Assembly: GCA_029245245.1 (NCBI GenBank) | Contig: JAQWPT010000022.1 | Span: 1-64,000, forward strand | Reading direction: 5' to 3' | Length of the DNA: 64,000 nt | DNA from: Phycisphaerales bacterium | GTDB taxonomy: Bacteria; Planctomycetota; Phycisphaerae; Phycisphaerales; SM1A02 | Shown: piece after piece, positions 52,305 to 62,285 of the stretch | Position numbering within the stretch: the stretch's first letter is position 1 | How the letters are laid out: every line of letters starts with the position of its first letter | Notes under the pieces: generated by a model | Database searches by the model: none | Told to the model about the DNA's origin: nothing | The model's input: only the letters and a program-made list of their open reading frames with translations | Program-made: the position numbers and the translations under genes

Positions 52305-52310
52305 TACAAT
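52305..52310 (+). promoter_or_regulatory. Candidate -10 element of gyrA
   Basis: TACAAT within CGGATACAATGG lies 60 bases before the gyrA ATG. The -35 region at 16-18 bases is weak. Confidence 0.35.
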
Positions 52311-52369
52311 GGCTGGACTCGGAACCACCCTGATTTCCTCCCCGGTTCCAGCCCTCGACGGACACGATC

Positions 52370-54979
52370 ATGACCGACTCCGACACACCGAAGACTCCGG
52401 ACGACTCGCACGATGACGGATCGATCGAGCAGCCGATGATCGGCACGATCGTCGAGCAGCAGATCAACGACGAGCTGCACGAAAGCTACCTCACCTACGC
52501 GATGTCGACGATCACGGACCGGGCCCTGCCCGATGTCCGTGACGGCATGAAGCCGTCCCAGCGCCGCATCCTCGTGGCCATGAACGACCTGAACCTGTCA
52601 CCGGGACGCAAGCACCGGAAGTGCGCGAAGATCGCCGGCGATACGTCGGGCAACTACCACCCGCACGGTGAATCCGTGATCTACCCCACGCTTGTCAACA
52701 TGGGGCAGGACTGGAAGATGCGGGTCCCGATGATCGACAAGCAGGGGAACTTCGGTTCCATCGATGGTGACCCCCCCGCCGCCATGCGGTACACCGAAGC
52801 GCGGATGACTCATGCCACCGTCGAGATGCTCGATGACATCAAGTACGACACGGTCGACTTCGTCCCGAACTACGACGACACCCGTCTCGAACCGACCGTG
52901 CTTCCCGCCAAGTTCCCCTACCTGCTCATCAACGGTTCCAGTGGCATCGCCGTGGGCATGGCCTGCTCCATTCCTCCGCACAACGTGCAGGAGATGTGCA
53001 GCGCGATCATCGCCGTGCTCGATGATCCGGAACTTCCCTTCGAACAGCTGCTGGAACTCGTTCCCGGTCCTGATTTTCCCACCGGGGGCATCATCATCGG
53101 CCGCCGCGGCGTCGCCCAGGCCTACGCCACCGGTCGCGGACGGATCTTCGTCCGCGGGCGGGTGACCCAGGAGACCTCCGGCAATCGCGACACGATCGTG
53201 ATCAACGAGATTCCGTACCAGGTGATGCAGAACGCGCTCATCGAGAAGATCGTCGACGCCGCCAAGAATGGTCGCATCGACGGCATCTCCGATATCAAGA
53301 ACTTCTCCGGCAAGAAGCACCGCACTCGCATCGTCGTCTACCTCAAGCGTGACGCCGATCCGGACGTGGTTGAGCGGCAGTTGTATCGCTTCACACCATT
53401 GCAGTCGACGATCTCGATCATCAACATCGCCCTGGACAAGCGGCGTCCCCGCACGATGGCGCTCAAGCAGATGATCCAGTGCTGGATCGATCACCGCCGC
53501 GTCGTCATCCGCCGCCGGACCGAGTACCTGCTGCGAGAAGCCCGCAAGCAGGCTCACCGCCTCGAGGGACTGATCTACGCGGTCTGCGACATCGACGAAG
53601 TGATTGCACTGATCCGCAGCAGCCGTACCAGGGAAGACGCGATCAATCGCCTCACTGAGCGTCGATTCCAGATCTCCCCCGACCACGAGTATGCACCCCA
53701 CGTGCCCTCGACGTTGATCGAACTGTCCAACGCCGGCGACGGCGCCGCGATGAGCCGCGTCCAGGCCGAGGCCATCGGTGCGATGCGACTGATCCAACTC
53801 GTCGGGCTCGAAATCGAAAAACTCACCGGCGAATACGCGGAGCTTCTGGCGAAGATCGAGGACTACCTGGCGATCCTCGGCAGCGAAGGACGCGTCCGGG
53901 AAATGATCCGCGAAGACTGCATCGAACTCGGCGAACGATTCTCCACCCCGAGGCTCACTGGATTCGAGGAGGCGGAAGCCGAGGAATACGATCTCGGCGA
54001 GCTCATCACCGAGCACGACGTCGTGGTCACCATTTCCCACCAGGGCTACGTCAAGCGACTCCCCCTGACGACCTATCGCGAACAGGCTCGCGGTGGCCGA
54101 GGCATCAAGAGCGGCAACGTCCGCGAGGACGACTTCACGGAACACCTGTTCACGGGGTCGACCCACGACGACATCCTCTGCTTCACGAACACCGGCCGCG
54201 TCTTCCGGCAGAAGACCTACCAGATTCCGGAGATGTCCCGTGGCAGCCGCGGGCGTGCCATCGTGAACCTGCTGCGGCTTCGAGAGAACGAAATGATCGT
54301 CGCGTTCCTCAATGTGCAGGATTTCGAGAAGGGCGAGGACTTCCTCCTCTTCGCCACTTCGCGAGGCCGCGTGAAGCGAACCGCGCTCCGCGACTACCGC
54401 AACATCCGAAACAGCGGCATCAACGCGATCAATCTCAACGACGGCGACGACCTCATCGGCATCATCCAGACCAAGGGCAACGATCACGTGCTGCTTGCAA
54501 CCGAGCAGGGCATGTCGATCCGGTTCAATGAAAACGATGCACGCGTGATGGGACGCACCGCGGCCGGCGTCAAGGGGATCGACCTCGCCGAGGACGACGC
54601 GGTCATCGGCATCGTCGCCGCCAGCGAAAATGCCGACCTCATGACCGTGACCGAGAACGGGTACGGCAAACGAACGAGCATGGAGGAGTACCTCGTCAAG
54701 AGCGAGGACGGATCCACTCGTCCCCAGAGCCGTGGCGGCAAGGGGCGACGTGACATCCGCACCGAAAAGCGAAACGGACGCGTGGTCTCCATCCGATCCG
54801 TCCAGAAGGACGACAGCCTCATGTTCATCAGTTCCGGCGGAATGATCGTCCGGATCCCCGCCAAGTCGATCAGCCGCATCGGACGAAACACGATGGGGGT
54901 CCGCCTCGTCAACCTCAAGGATGGCGATCGCGTGATCTCAGCAGCCCGCGTGCTGGAATCCGGCGACGAGGAAGACTGA
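52370..54979 (+). CDS. gyrA: DNA gyrase subunit A
   Basis: Gyrase introduces negative supercoils; GyrA is the breakage-rejoining subunit. The 869-residue product has [16 protein letters not shown], the quinolone region [15 protein letters not shown] and the active-site Tyr141 in [11 protein letters not shown]. The C-terminal domain has six beta-pinwheel blades and a GyrA-box-like [11 protein letters not shown], which favours gyrase over topo IV. Ser102 matches E. coli Ser83; Pro106 sits at the Asp87 position. gyrB is not in the window. Confidence 0.96.
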   Translation: MTDSDTPKTPDDSHDDGSIEQPMIGTIVEQQINDELHESYLTYAMSTITDRALPDVRDGMKPSQRRILVAMNDLNLSPGRKHRKCAKIAGDTSGNYHPHGESVIYPTLVNMGQDWKMRVPMIDKQGNFGSIDGDPPAAMRYTEARMTHATVEMLDDIKYDTVDFVPNYDDTRLEPTVLPAKFPYLLINGSSGIAVGMACSIPPHNVQEMCSAIIAVLDDPELPFEQLLELVPGPDFPTGGIIIGRRGVAQAYATGRGRIFVRGRVTQETSGNRDTIVINEIPYQVMQNALIEKIVDAAKNGRIDGISDIKNFSGKKHRTRIVVYLKRDADPDVVERQLYRFTPLQSTISIINIALDKRRPRTMALKQMIQCWIDHRRVVIRRRTEYLLREARKQAHRLEGLIYAVCDIDEVIALIRSSRTREDAINRLTERRFQISPDHEYAPHVPSTLIELSNAGDGAAMSRVQAEAIGAMRLIQLVGLEIEKLTGEYAELLAKIEDYLAILGSEGRVREMIREDCIELGERFSTPRLTGFEEAEAEEYDLGELITEHDVVVTISHQGYVKRLPLTTYREQARGGRGIKSGNVREDDFTEHLFTGSTHDDILCFTNTGRVFRQKTYQIPEMSRGSRGRAIVNLLRLRENEMIVAFLNVQDFEKGEDFLLFATSRGRVKRTALRDYRNIRNSGINAINLNDGDDLIGIIQTKGNDHVLLATEQGMSIRFNENDARVMGRTAAGVKGIDLAEDDAVIGIVAASENADLMTVTENGYGKRTSMEEYLVKSEDGSTRPQSRGGKGRRDIRTEKRNGRVVSIRSVQKDDSLMFISSGGMIVRIPAKSISRIGRNTMGVRLVNLKDGDRVISAARVLESGDEED

Positions 54980-55063
54980 ACCGACCCGGTGGGCCGCTCC
55001 GGGCACGTGGTATGCTATGGAGCCGAAAAAAACGAATGCACCACGATGGGTGGAGGAACGACG

Positions 55064-55414
55064 ATGCCGCTGAACACCTGGTCTGAAAACATCATGATCG
55101 CAGAGCTCTCCGATGAGCCCATGTTCTCCGAGGACATGGACGGGCTGTTGCAGCGACTCGAGGAAGCGGTCAAGAGCGAGGAGTCCATCCCCAATGTGGT
55201 GGTCGACCTCAAGTCCGTGGCAACAGTCAACTCCTCGAACCTCGGGGCCCTCTTGAAACTGCGTACCACGCTCGGCCAGAACGACCGGCGACTCCTGATC
55301 TGTTCCATCACCGACGGCGTGTGGACCGCCCTGCTCGCGACCGGCCTTGATCGCGTCTTCGCCTTCAGTGAAAACGTGACCACCGCCCTGGCCACGCTCC
55401 AGATGGAGACGTGA
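55064..55414 (+). CDS. STAS-domain protein (anti-sigma-factor antagonist-like)
   Basis: The 116-residue protein is a single STAS domain: VVVDLKSVATVNSSNLGALLKLRTTL, then LLICSITDGVWTALLATGLDRVF. The Ser pair at NSSN is where SpoIIAA-type proteins are phosphorylated. No kinase or anti-sigma partner is adjacent. ATG 55064 is preferred because GGAGG lies nine bases upstream. It is 25 bases before exbD. Confidence 0.82.
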   Translation: MPLNTWSENIMIAELSDEPMFSEDMDGLLQRLEEAVKSEESIPNVVVDLKSVATVNSSNLGALLKLRTTLGQNDRRLLICSITDGVWTALLATGLDRVFAFSENVTTALATLQMET

Positions 55415-55439
55415 ACGCCTGCGACCGGGAGGACCGGCC

Positions 55440-55922
55440 ATGCTGACGCTTCGAAGACCTGATCCAGAGACGCGCATCGAACTGATGCCGCTGATCGATG
55501 TGATCTTCCTCATTCTCACCTTCTTCATCTACGCCATGGTGCTCATGGTGCAGATCGATGTCATGCCCGTGCCGATGGAGTCCTACATCAGCGGAGAATC
55601 CGCCGAGCCGGTTCCCGCCACGAGCATCACGATCGATCTCGACGGAAGCATCTACGTCGGGCAGACGCCCACCGTTCTGGAAGACGTACCGGCCGCCATC
55701 GACGAAGTGCTCAAGGCCAAGCCCGACACATCGATCTACCTGGTCATGGCCGCCGGCGAGGGCGACATCGACCGTGGACCGATCCTCACCACGCTGTGGG
55801 ACCACCTGCGGAACTCCGGCCTTGAAATCATGCTGGTTGGAGCCGCCACGGAGCACGACAACCCGGCACCACCCGCGGCAGCCATCACTCCGCCGCCGAC
55901 CACGAACGCCGCGAATCCATGA
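55440..55922 (+). CDS. ExbD/TolR-family biopolymer transport protein
   Basis: The 160-residue protein has one membrane helix preceded by IELMPLIDVIFLILTFF, with the proton-channel Asp at about residue 20. The periplasmic domain follows. The tail after 140 is Pro/Ala-rich. It should work with an ExbB/TolQ proton channel, which is not next to it. It overlaps the tonB-like gene by ATGA. Confidence 0.88.
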   Translation: MLTLRRPDPETRIELMPLIDVIFLILTFFIYAMVLMVQIDVMPVPMESYISGESAEPVPATSITIDLDGSIYVGQTPTVLEDVPAAIDEVLKAKPDTSIYLVMAAGEGDIDRGPILTTLWDHLRNSGLEIMLVGAATEHDNPAPPAAAITPPPTTNAANP

Positions 55923-56947
55923 ACATGCCCCGCCACAAGTTGATTCTCTGGGGATCCCTCGTCGCATCGATCTTCATCCACCTGTTCCTCCTGCTGCCGG
56001 CGATGCTCGCCGTTGCCGAGGCGGATTCCAACTTGACGGATTTCGAGCACGAACTCGACGAGCACATGGAAGAGCAGGAACTTCCGGATCAGGAACGCCT
56101 CGGCCTGGACCAGTCAACCACATCGAGCATGACCTGGGTCGGCTACGACACGTACAAGGAACACCTCGCCCAACTCTCCGAATTCGACCAGGCGCAGTTC
56201 AACGAAGCCTCTTCACCCGATTCATCCACCCCCAGCGACCAGCAGGCCACGCCAGCGGAGCAACCCGGTACGCCTTCCAACGCGGGGGGACAGCCGGCGA
56301 AGCAGTCCACCCCGAGCACGACGCAGTCCGGCGGTGGCAGCGGTCCCATCGATGGCCTCGGTGACGACGGCGGAGGGATTCCAACCACGGGCAAGGGGCC
56401 GCTGGCCGATGCACCCACCGGCAAGGCGGACAAGACCGGGGAGAAGCCCGCCAAGAAGCCCGGCAAGCAGGAACCCAAGCCGACCAGGCCCGCCAAGGAA
56501 GCCGCGCCGCAGAAACCGGGCGATCAACCAAGTTCTGGCGGTGGTTCCCCGTCGACGCCGCCATCGGATGCGCCCGAGCCCCCGCAACCGGATGCCGCCG
56601 ACAAGTCCTCGGACGCGACGTCCACCATCACGGTGCCGAGGGAAAAGTGGATCAGCGGTCACCCCGTTGCGTCACAGGGCCTGGAACTGCTCCCGAGGAA
56701 GCCGAGGTTCACGACACTTCAGACGACCCAGCGCGCACGAAACATGCAGGTGACCCTCCGCTTCGACAAGGACGGCAAGCCGGCCACGGCCGAGATCCTC
56801 AAGAGCAGCGGCAATGTCGGCATCGATGCGGCGATCCTCGCCAGCCTCTACCGGTGGCGGGCCACAGGCACCCGGCTGGATGCACTGACCAAGAAGAAAA
56901 CCCTCGACATCACCCTGGAACTGATCATGTCCCCGCGACGGGACTGA
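55919..56947 (+). CDS. TonB-family energy-transducing protein
   Basis: The 342-residue protein has an N-terminal membrane helix (LILWGSLVASIFIHLFLLLPAML). An acidic region and a long Pro/Ser/Gly/Lys-rich spacer (about 100-230) follow. The C-terminal TonB-like domain (about 265-342) has MQVTLRFDKDGKPATAEILKSSGNVGIDAAILASLYRWR. The spacer is as expected for crossing the periplasm. It is coupled to exbD. Its last 23 bases overlap the end of surE on the opposite strand. Confidence 0.82.
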   Translation: MNMPRHKLILWGSLVASIFIHLFLLLPAMLAVAEADSNLTDFEHELDEHMEEQELPDQERLGLDQSTTSSMTWVGYDTYKEHLAQLSEFDQAQFNEASSPDSSTPSDQQATPAEQPGTPSNAGGQPAKQSTPSTTQSGGGSGPIDGLGDDGGGIPTTGKGPLADAPTGKADKTGEKPAKKPGKQEPKPTRPAKEAAPQKPGDQPSSGGGSPSTPPSDAPEPPQPDAADKSSDATSTITVPREKWISGHPVASQGLELLPRKPRFTTLQTTQRARNMQVTLRFDKDGKPATAEILKSSGNVGIDAAILASLYRWRATGTRLDALTKKKTLDITLELIMSPRRD

Positions 56948-57731
56948 CTTCGAGTCGATCCTTCCACTGATCGATGCGAGTCGAGTCCGTCATGTCGAAT
57001 GACAACGGCGTGATCGTGGCCGCACCTTCGAAGATGGCCTCGACGTCCGATCCCTCGGTGGTATGCAGGAAGTTCAACCCGCTCCCGGCCGCCCAGTAGT
57101 ACCGCTGGCCCGCCGGGCTGTCACGTCGCTCGTAGTGTTCCGCCAGCGGCGCCGTGTTCATGGGCACGACGCGAACCGCGGGAATCGCCGCCTCGGGGTC
57201 CTCGGTCCTGGGGAGATTCAGGTTGATCACGTCGTGGGGCAGCAGCGGATGCTCGAGGACGCGGTCGATGATCGCGCGGGCGTGCTCGGCGGCACGTGTC
57301 CACTGGATGGAGTTTCGATCCCGAATGAGCAGGCTCACCGCGATCGACGGCACCCCGAGGAATGCGGATTCCATCGCTGCCGCCACCGTGCCCGAGTAGA
57401 GCACGTTGATCCCGATGTTCGCGCCACTGTTCATGCCGGAGATCGTGAGATCCGGTTTCGAACCGGCACCGAACCGTTCTTCCCACAGCGTGGTCAGCGT
57501 GAGCTTGACGCAATCAGCAGGTCGACCGTCGATCGCCGTGCCGGAGAAACCGGCCGCCACCTCGACCTCTTCCACGAAGAGCGGGTCGTGGTAGGTGATG
57601 CCATGGCTCGTCGCCGACTGCACCGTCAAGGGCGCAATGGGCACGAGTTCGCCGAGACCCGACAACGCCGAGTGCAGCGCCGCGAACCCGGGTGCATGGA
57701 TACCGTCATCATTCGTCAGCAGGATCCGCAT
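56925..57731 (-). CDS. surE: 5'-nucleotidase SurE
   Basis: SurE is a metal-dependent phosphatase for nucleotides and short polyphosphate, linked to stationary-phase survival. The 268-residue protein has MRILLTNDDGIHAPG (metal Asp pair), SGMNSGANIGINVLYSGTVAAAMES and INLNLP. Length is normal. It lies 9 bases after the glycosyltransferase gene on the same strand. Confidence 0.96.
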   Translation of the reverse strand: MRILLTNDDGIHAPGFAALHSALSGLGELVPIAPLTVQSATSHGITYHDPLFVEEVEVAAGFSGTAIDGRPADCVKLTLTTLWEERFGAGSKPDLTISGMNSGANIGINVLYSGTVAAAMESAFLGVPSIAVSLLIRDRNSIQWTRAAEHARAIIDRVLEHPLLPHDVINLNLPRTEDPEAAIPAVRVVPMNTAPLAEHYERRDSPAGQRYYWAAGSGLNFLHTTEGSDVEAIFEGAATITPLSFDMTDSTRIDQWKDRLEVSPVAGT

Positions 57732-57740
57732 GTCGCTCCT

Positions 57741-58949
57741 CTACCTCGCTTCCAACACGTACTGTCGACCGCCCCAGACAACCGGCTCGCCACGCAGAAG
57801 AACCTCTGCGGCACGACGCAGGATACCCCGGACTTCCAGGCAACCCAGTGGATGCAGGAAGATGGTGCGGATCGGCTGATGCCCCATGCGGCACATCCAG
57901 GCCAGGGCCAGGGATTGCGCCAGCAGACCACCACCGGACGTGCACGCCAGCGCCAACCCCGGACCGGGTTCACCCTGGATCGCCGACACGACGCCCAGCG
58001 CCAGGCCGATGACCATGCACAGGGGCATGATCACCCCCGTCAACAGCAACCGGAAGGCGAGTTTGCGAAGCCGCCCGGGCTTTCGCCGGCAGGACTCGAT
58101 GAAGATGCGCAGCCAGCCGCGGCGGAATGATTCCAACGACGAATACATCGAGCAGGTGAAGAGGCCATCGGCCATGAGAATGTTGCCTCGCCCCCCCTTC
58201 CAGTTGATCTGCCGCGCAAAGGCGATGTCCTCGAGCAGATCGTCCTTCACCGCGGCATGTCCACCAATGCGTTCGTACCACGGTCGATCGAACAACATGA
58301 ACTGCCCGTTTGCGAACGGGCGAGGATGTTTCGCATTGTTGACCATGTCCGGCGGGTACAGCGAGAGAAGGGCCATGGCCGCCACGGGCTGGGATCGATA
58401 CTCGAAATCATGCTCGTAGGTAAGGGTGCTCAGCAGGCTCAGCAGGCTGAGATCCCCGGATCGCAGCAGCGCCACCGCCGACCGGATCACGTCCGGACCG
58501 GCACTGGTGTCGGCATCCATGAACAGCAGCAGGTCGCCGGTGGCGTGCTCGACTCCGACGCGGGCCGCGTTGCATTTGCCGGCCCAGTCTTGCGGGCAGG
58601 AATCGTTCTCGATGATCTGCAGACGCTCACCGCCGGGATCCAGTGCTCGCAGCCTGGCGGCGGTCTCGTCGGTGCAACGGTCAAGCACGAAGATGGGCTG
58701 CAGGGCCGGGTACTTCTGTTCCAGCAGGGAACGGGCGCACCGCTCGATGACGCGTTCCTCGTTGTGGGCGGGAATGATCACGCTCACGGAGGGCCATCCG
58801 CCATCCGGTGCAGGAAGATCGACGCCCCGCCGGATCGTCGGCCTCGTCGACGCGACGCGTCCAACACGCACGAGCACGATCAACCACCATGCCGCCGAGG
58901 GCACGGCGACCGACAGGAGGACCCAGGAAAGGATGGTCAATACGGTCAT
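57741..58949 (-). CDS. Family 2 glycosyltransferase (CrtQ/HpnB-like)
   Basis: The 402-residue protein has an N-terminal membrane helix, then VSVIIPAHNEERVIERCARSLL, VLDRCTDET, QDWAGKCNAARVG and LLLFMDADTSAGPDV. Two or three C-terminal membrane helices follow. The overall layout parallels the GT2 at 36562-37773, but the two share only family-level motifs. It resembles the 4,4'-diaponeurosporenoate glycosyltransferase group; the acceptor is unknown. It is divergent from nnrE. Confidence 0.82.
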   Translation of the reverse strand: MTVLTILSWVLLSVAVPSAAWWLIVLVRVGRVASTRPTIRRGVDLPAPDGGWPSVSVIIPAHNEERVIERCARSLLEQKYPALQPIFVLDRCTDETAARLRALDPGGERLQIIENDSCPQDWAGKCNAARVGVEHATGDLLLFMDADTSAGPDVIRSAVALLRSGDLSLLSLLSTLTYEHDFEYRSQPVAAMALLSLYPPDMVNNAKHPRPFANGQFMLFDRPWYERIGGHAAVKDDLLEDIAFARQINWKGGRGNILMADGLFTCSMYSSLESFRRGWLRIFIESCRRKPGRLRKLAFRLLLTGVIMPLCMVIGLALGVVSAIQGEPGPGLALACTSGGGLLAQSLALAWMCRMGHQPIRTIFLHPLGCLEVRGILRRAAEVLLRGEPVVWGGRQYVLEAR

Positions 58950-59021
58950 GGGACGGCGCGCAGTGTACCCCCCTTCGCACGAAGACGTTCCCCTGGCAGG
59001 GACGGGTAGACTGAAGGGCCG

Positions 59022-59705
59022 ATGCCCTGCGAGGATCCGATTCTGGTCTATTCACGTGAAGCCGTGCGCCGCGTCGATGCCGAGGCGATTGCGCACTACG
59101 GCATCCCCGGCATCGTGCTCATGGAGAACGCGGCTCGTGGCGCCGCCGATCTGGCGCACGGCATGCTGACAGCACTGGATCGTCCCGCTCGCATTCTCGT
59201 CGCATGCGGGACAGGCAACAACGGGGGTGACGGGTGGGCCGCTGCGCGGCACCTGTCCAACCGGGGACACGATGTGCGCATCGCGGCCCTCGGCCCATCG
59301 CGGGAAGACTCGGATGCCGCCGTCAACGCGCGCATCGCCGAGGTGATGCGGCTGCCCGTGGAAACCAATGCCGAACTGGATGCCTCCGGAGCCGACCTCG
59401 TGATCGACGCCCTCCTGGGAACTGGGCTTGATCGCGACGTCTCCGGCCGTGCCCGGGACTGGATCGAGGCGATCAATGCGCAATCCACGCCGGTGCTGGC
59501 CCTGGACCTGCCCTCGGGACTGGATGCGGACACCGGCCGACCCCTGGGAACCGCGATCAAGGCCGACTGCACCGCGACCTTCGTGGGATGGAAGCACGGA
59601 TTTCTCGAAGAGGAGGCCACCGCCTGGCTGGGCCGGGTCGAGGTCATCGACATCGGAGTTCCCCTCCTCCTGAAGGAACGGCATGGCCACCTCATGATGC
59701 CCTGA
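59022..59705 (+). CDS. nnrE: NAD(P)H-hydrate epimerase
   Basis: NnrE interconverts R- and S-NAD(P)HX so that damaged cofactor can be repaired. The 227-residue protein has YGIPGIVLMENAARGA, CGTGNNGGDGWAAARHL and LDLPSGLDADTG. It is the YjeF N-terminal domain alone; the ADP/ATP-dependent dehydratase domain (NnrD) often fused to it is missing. AAGGG lies before the ATG. Confidence 0.92.
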   Translation: MPCEDPILVYSREAVRRVDAEAIAHYGIPGIVLMENAARGAADLAHGMLTALDRPARILVACGTGNNGGDGWAAARHLSNRGHDVRIAALGPSREDSDAAVNARIAEVMRLPVETNAELDASGADLVIDALLGTGLDRDVSGRARDWIEAINAQSTPVLALDLPSGLDADTGRPLGTAIKADCTATFVGWKHGFLEEEATAWLGRVEVIDIGVPLLLKERHGHLMMP

Positions 59706-59752
59706 ACCTCCAACCCCGGACTGTCCTATCATCCAGCACGGCTCTCCTCACC

Positions 59753-61588
59753 ATGTACCAGTCACTCCTTACGAATCGATACCTGACGTCACGGGTCATT
59801 CCGCTGCTGGCGGTCGCTGCCGTCGCGCTCTGCGTGGCCCTGGTCATCGTGGTCGTCTCGGTCATGTCGGGATTCCTCGAGCAGTTCCGTGCCGCGGGGC
59901 GAACGCTCATCGGGGATGTCATCGTGCACGCCTCGCTGCACGGGGTCCCGTACTACGAAGACCTGATCGACCGTATCGAGCGAAACCCCCTGGCCGACTC
60001 CGCCACGCCTGTCGTCGAAACGTGGGGTGTGCTCCGCATGCCCTACGACGAAACCACGGCCGTGCAGATCTGGGGGATCGAACCCGCAAGTTTCGATCGT
60101 GTGACCGACTTCGCCGACACCCTGTATTGGGATGAACTGCCCAAGGGCGTGGATCGGTACCTGCGTGCCGAGGCCATCGAACGAATCGGTCCTGCACTGG
60201 TGGAGACGCTCACCTTCCAACAGCAGGTCGCGATCCTGCTCGACCGGGCGCCAGCCGATTCAGATCGCAGCCGCGAGGAACTCGCCCTGCAGGTTCCAAC
60301 GGTCCCGGAGAAGGACTGGATCACCCTGCTGCAGATGCTTGGCCGCTACGACCCGGAGCAACTGGAGGAGATTCTCGACGAACACCAGTGGGCGATGATT
60401 CTCGAAGCCGACGACTGGCTCATTGATGGCGCCAACATCAAGCGAGACGGACTCGCCATGACCAGGCATGGTCGCCCCGCCATCATCGCCGGCATGCACC
60501 TGTCCAAGGGGAACATGCGGACCACGGGAGGAGCCTACGAGGTCCAGGGCAACGGTCGATGGTGGCTTCCGCGATTTGACGGAACCCTGACGACCATTCG
60601 CGTCGACCGCGAGGGCGGCGTCAGTGATCCCGAGAACATCATCCTTCCCTTCGCCAACGAGTTCCTCAGCAACGTCCGGCTCGTCGACAAGCAGCGTGTC
60701 TTCATCCCGCTGGAAACGGCCCAGGAACAGACCGGGCTCTTCGAGGCACCCACCATCGACGGTGGCATCGATCCCGCCCGGGCCACGCAGGTCCTGATCC
60801 GGGCCGCCGAAGGCTTCACGCCCGAGGAACTGCTCGCTGAGATCGTGCCGATCTACGAGGCCTTCTACGAGGCACGTGTGAACGACATCGACGATCCCGA
60901 GACATTCCCCCCGCCGGCCTTCGTAACCATCCAGACCTGGGAGGAGATGCAGGCGGACTTCATCGGACCGGTGGAGAAGGAACGCATGCTCATGTGGATC
61001 CTCTTCTCGATCGTCTACATCGTCTGCGCCGCACTCGTGCTGGCGATCATGTGGTCGATCGTGCAGGAGAAGACCCGGGACATCGGGATCCTCCGCAGCA
61101 TCGGCGCCACCCGCCGCGGCATCATCGGCATCTACCTGCTCTACGGACTTGTCATCGGCATCATCGGCGGAGTGCTCGGGTTCTTCCTCGGCTGGCTGAT
61201 CACCTACTACATCGACGACATCCACGACATGCTCGGGGCACCGCCGATGTGGCTGGGCATCGCGTTGCTGGCGGCCGCCGTGGCGGTCATCGTCTGGGCC
61301 ATCATCCGCGTCCGCAGCGGGGACCTGCTGCCGACCGTGCTGGGCACCTTCATCTCCATCCCTCTGGTACTCCTGGGCCTCGTGATCGTCTGGGCCGCAG
61401 CCACCGGCCAGGGGTTCGTCATGTGGGATGCGAACACGTACTACTTCCCCGATGTCCCCAACTCCGTCGACCTGGTGGTGGCCTTCATCACGCTGGTGGG
61501 CGGCATCGTCTTCAGCGTCCTCGGAGCATTCATCCCCGCGGCCAAGGCCGCTGACATGGATCCCATCAAGGCATTGCGTTATGAGTGA
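59753..61588 (+). CDS. LolC/LolE-like lipoprotein-release ABC permease
   Basis: The 611-residue protein has one N-terminal membrane helix, a large periplasmic domain (about 45-410) and three C-terminal helices. These include the FtsX/LolC core around MWSIVQEKTRDIGILRSIGATRRGI and end in [19 protein letters not shown]. It is longer than E. coli LolC (about 400 residues) because of extra periplasmic sequence. It overlaps lolD by 8 bases, so the two form one exporter that releases lipoproteins from the inner membrane. Confidence 0.87.
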   Translation: MYQSLLTNRYLTSRVIPLLAVAAVALCVALVIVVVSVMSGFLEQFRAAGRTLIGDVIVHASLHGVPYYEDLIDRIERNPLADSATPVVETWGVLRMPYDETTAVQIWGIEPASFDRVTDFADTLYWDELPKGVDRYLRAEAIERIGPALVETLTFQQQVAILLDRAPADSDRSREELALQVPTVPEKDWITLLQMLGRYDPEQLEEILDEHQWAMILEADDWLIDGANIKRDGLAMTRHGRPAIIAGMHLSKGNMRTTGGAYEVQGNGRWWLPRFDGTLTTIRVDREGGVSDPENIILPFANEFLSNVRLVDKQRVFIPLETAQEQTGLFEAPTIDGGIDPARATQVLIRAAEGFTPEELLAEIVPIYEAFYEARVNDIDDPETFPPPAFVTIQTWEEMQADFIGPVEKERMLMWILFSIVYIVCAALVLAIMWSIVQEKTRDIGILRSIGATRRGIIGIYLLYGLVIGIIGGVLGFFLGWLITYYIDDIHDMLGAPPMWLGIALLAAAVAVIVWAIIRVRSGDLLPTVLGTFISIPLVLLGLVIVWAAATGQGFVMWDANTYYFPDVPNSVDLVVAFITLVGGIVFSVLGAFIPAAKAADMDPIKALRYE

Positions 61589-62285
61589 GCAGGACCATCC
61601 CATCCTGGTCGCCACCGACCTGCACAAGACCTACCGGCTCGGGCAGGTGGACGTACCGGTCCTCAAGGGTGCCTCGCTGCAGGTAGAGCAGGGAGAATGG
61701 GTCGCCGTGCTCGGTTCCTCGGGATCGGGCAAGAGCACGCTTCTGCACCTGCTGGGCGACCTGGATCGCCCGGACGCGGGCCGAGGCGAGATCCGCTTCA
61801 AGAATCAGTCCCTGCACAAGCATTCACGCCGGCAACGCAATGCCTATCGCAATCGCAGCATCGGCTTCGTCTTCCAGTTCTACCACCTGCTGCCGGAACT
61901 GACGGTGCTTGAAAACTCGCTTCTGCCAACCATGGTGGCCCCCGCTGCACCCGGTGCCCCGGATCGAGCCGAGGGCCTCCTGGAACGGTTCGGACTCGGT
62001 CACCGGCTCCAGCACCGGCCGCGGGAACTCTCCGGTGGTGAACGACAGCGCGTGGCCATCGCCCGGGCGCTGGTCAACGGACCGGAAGTGCTCCTGGCCG
62101 ATGAACCCACCGGCAATCTCGACGAACGCACCGGCGCGGGCATCCTGGAACTGCTTCAGCAGGAACATGAGAAAGGCCTGGGCATCGTGATGGTCACTCA
62201 TGACCGTCGCATCGCCGACATGGCCGACCGGATCGTTGAACTGCACGACGGTCGCGTCGAGAATGCCGCCGCCGTCAGTCGTTGA
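61581..62285 (+). CDS. lolD: LolD-like lipoprotein-release ABC ATPase
   Basis: The 234-residue protein has Walker [17 protein letters not shown]-loop [15 protein letters not shown], signature [15 protein letters not shown], Walker [12 protein letters not shown] and the H-loop VMVTHD. The PELTVLEN segment is typical of the LolD/MacB group. Its start overlaps the permease gene. Its end overlaps the convergent gene by 11 bases. Confidence 0.93.
   Translation: MSEQDHPILVATDLHKTYRLGQVDVPVLKGASLQVEQGEWVAVLGSSGSGKSTLLHLLGDLDRPDAGRGEIRFKNQSLHKHSRRQRNAYRNRSIGFVFQFYHLLPELTVLENSLLPTMVAPAAPGAPDRAEGLLERFGLGHRLQHRPRELSGGERQRVAIARALVNGPEVLLADEPTGNLDERTGAGILELLQQEHEKGLGIVMVTHDRRIADMADRIVELHDGRVENAAAVSR

Noticed and set aside
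52598-54487. 629-codon minus-strand frame opposite gyrA
   Set aside because: Product is Val/Asp/Gly-rich with no domain pattern; typical antisense shadow of a GC-rich gene.
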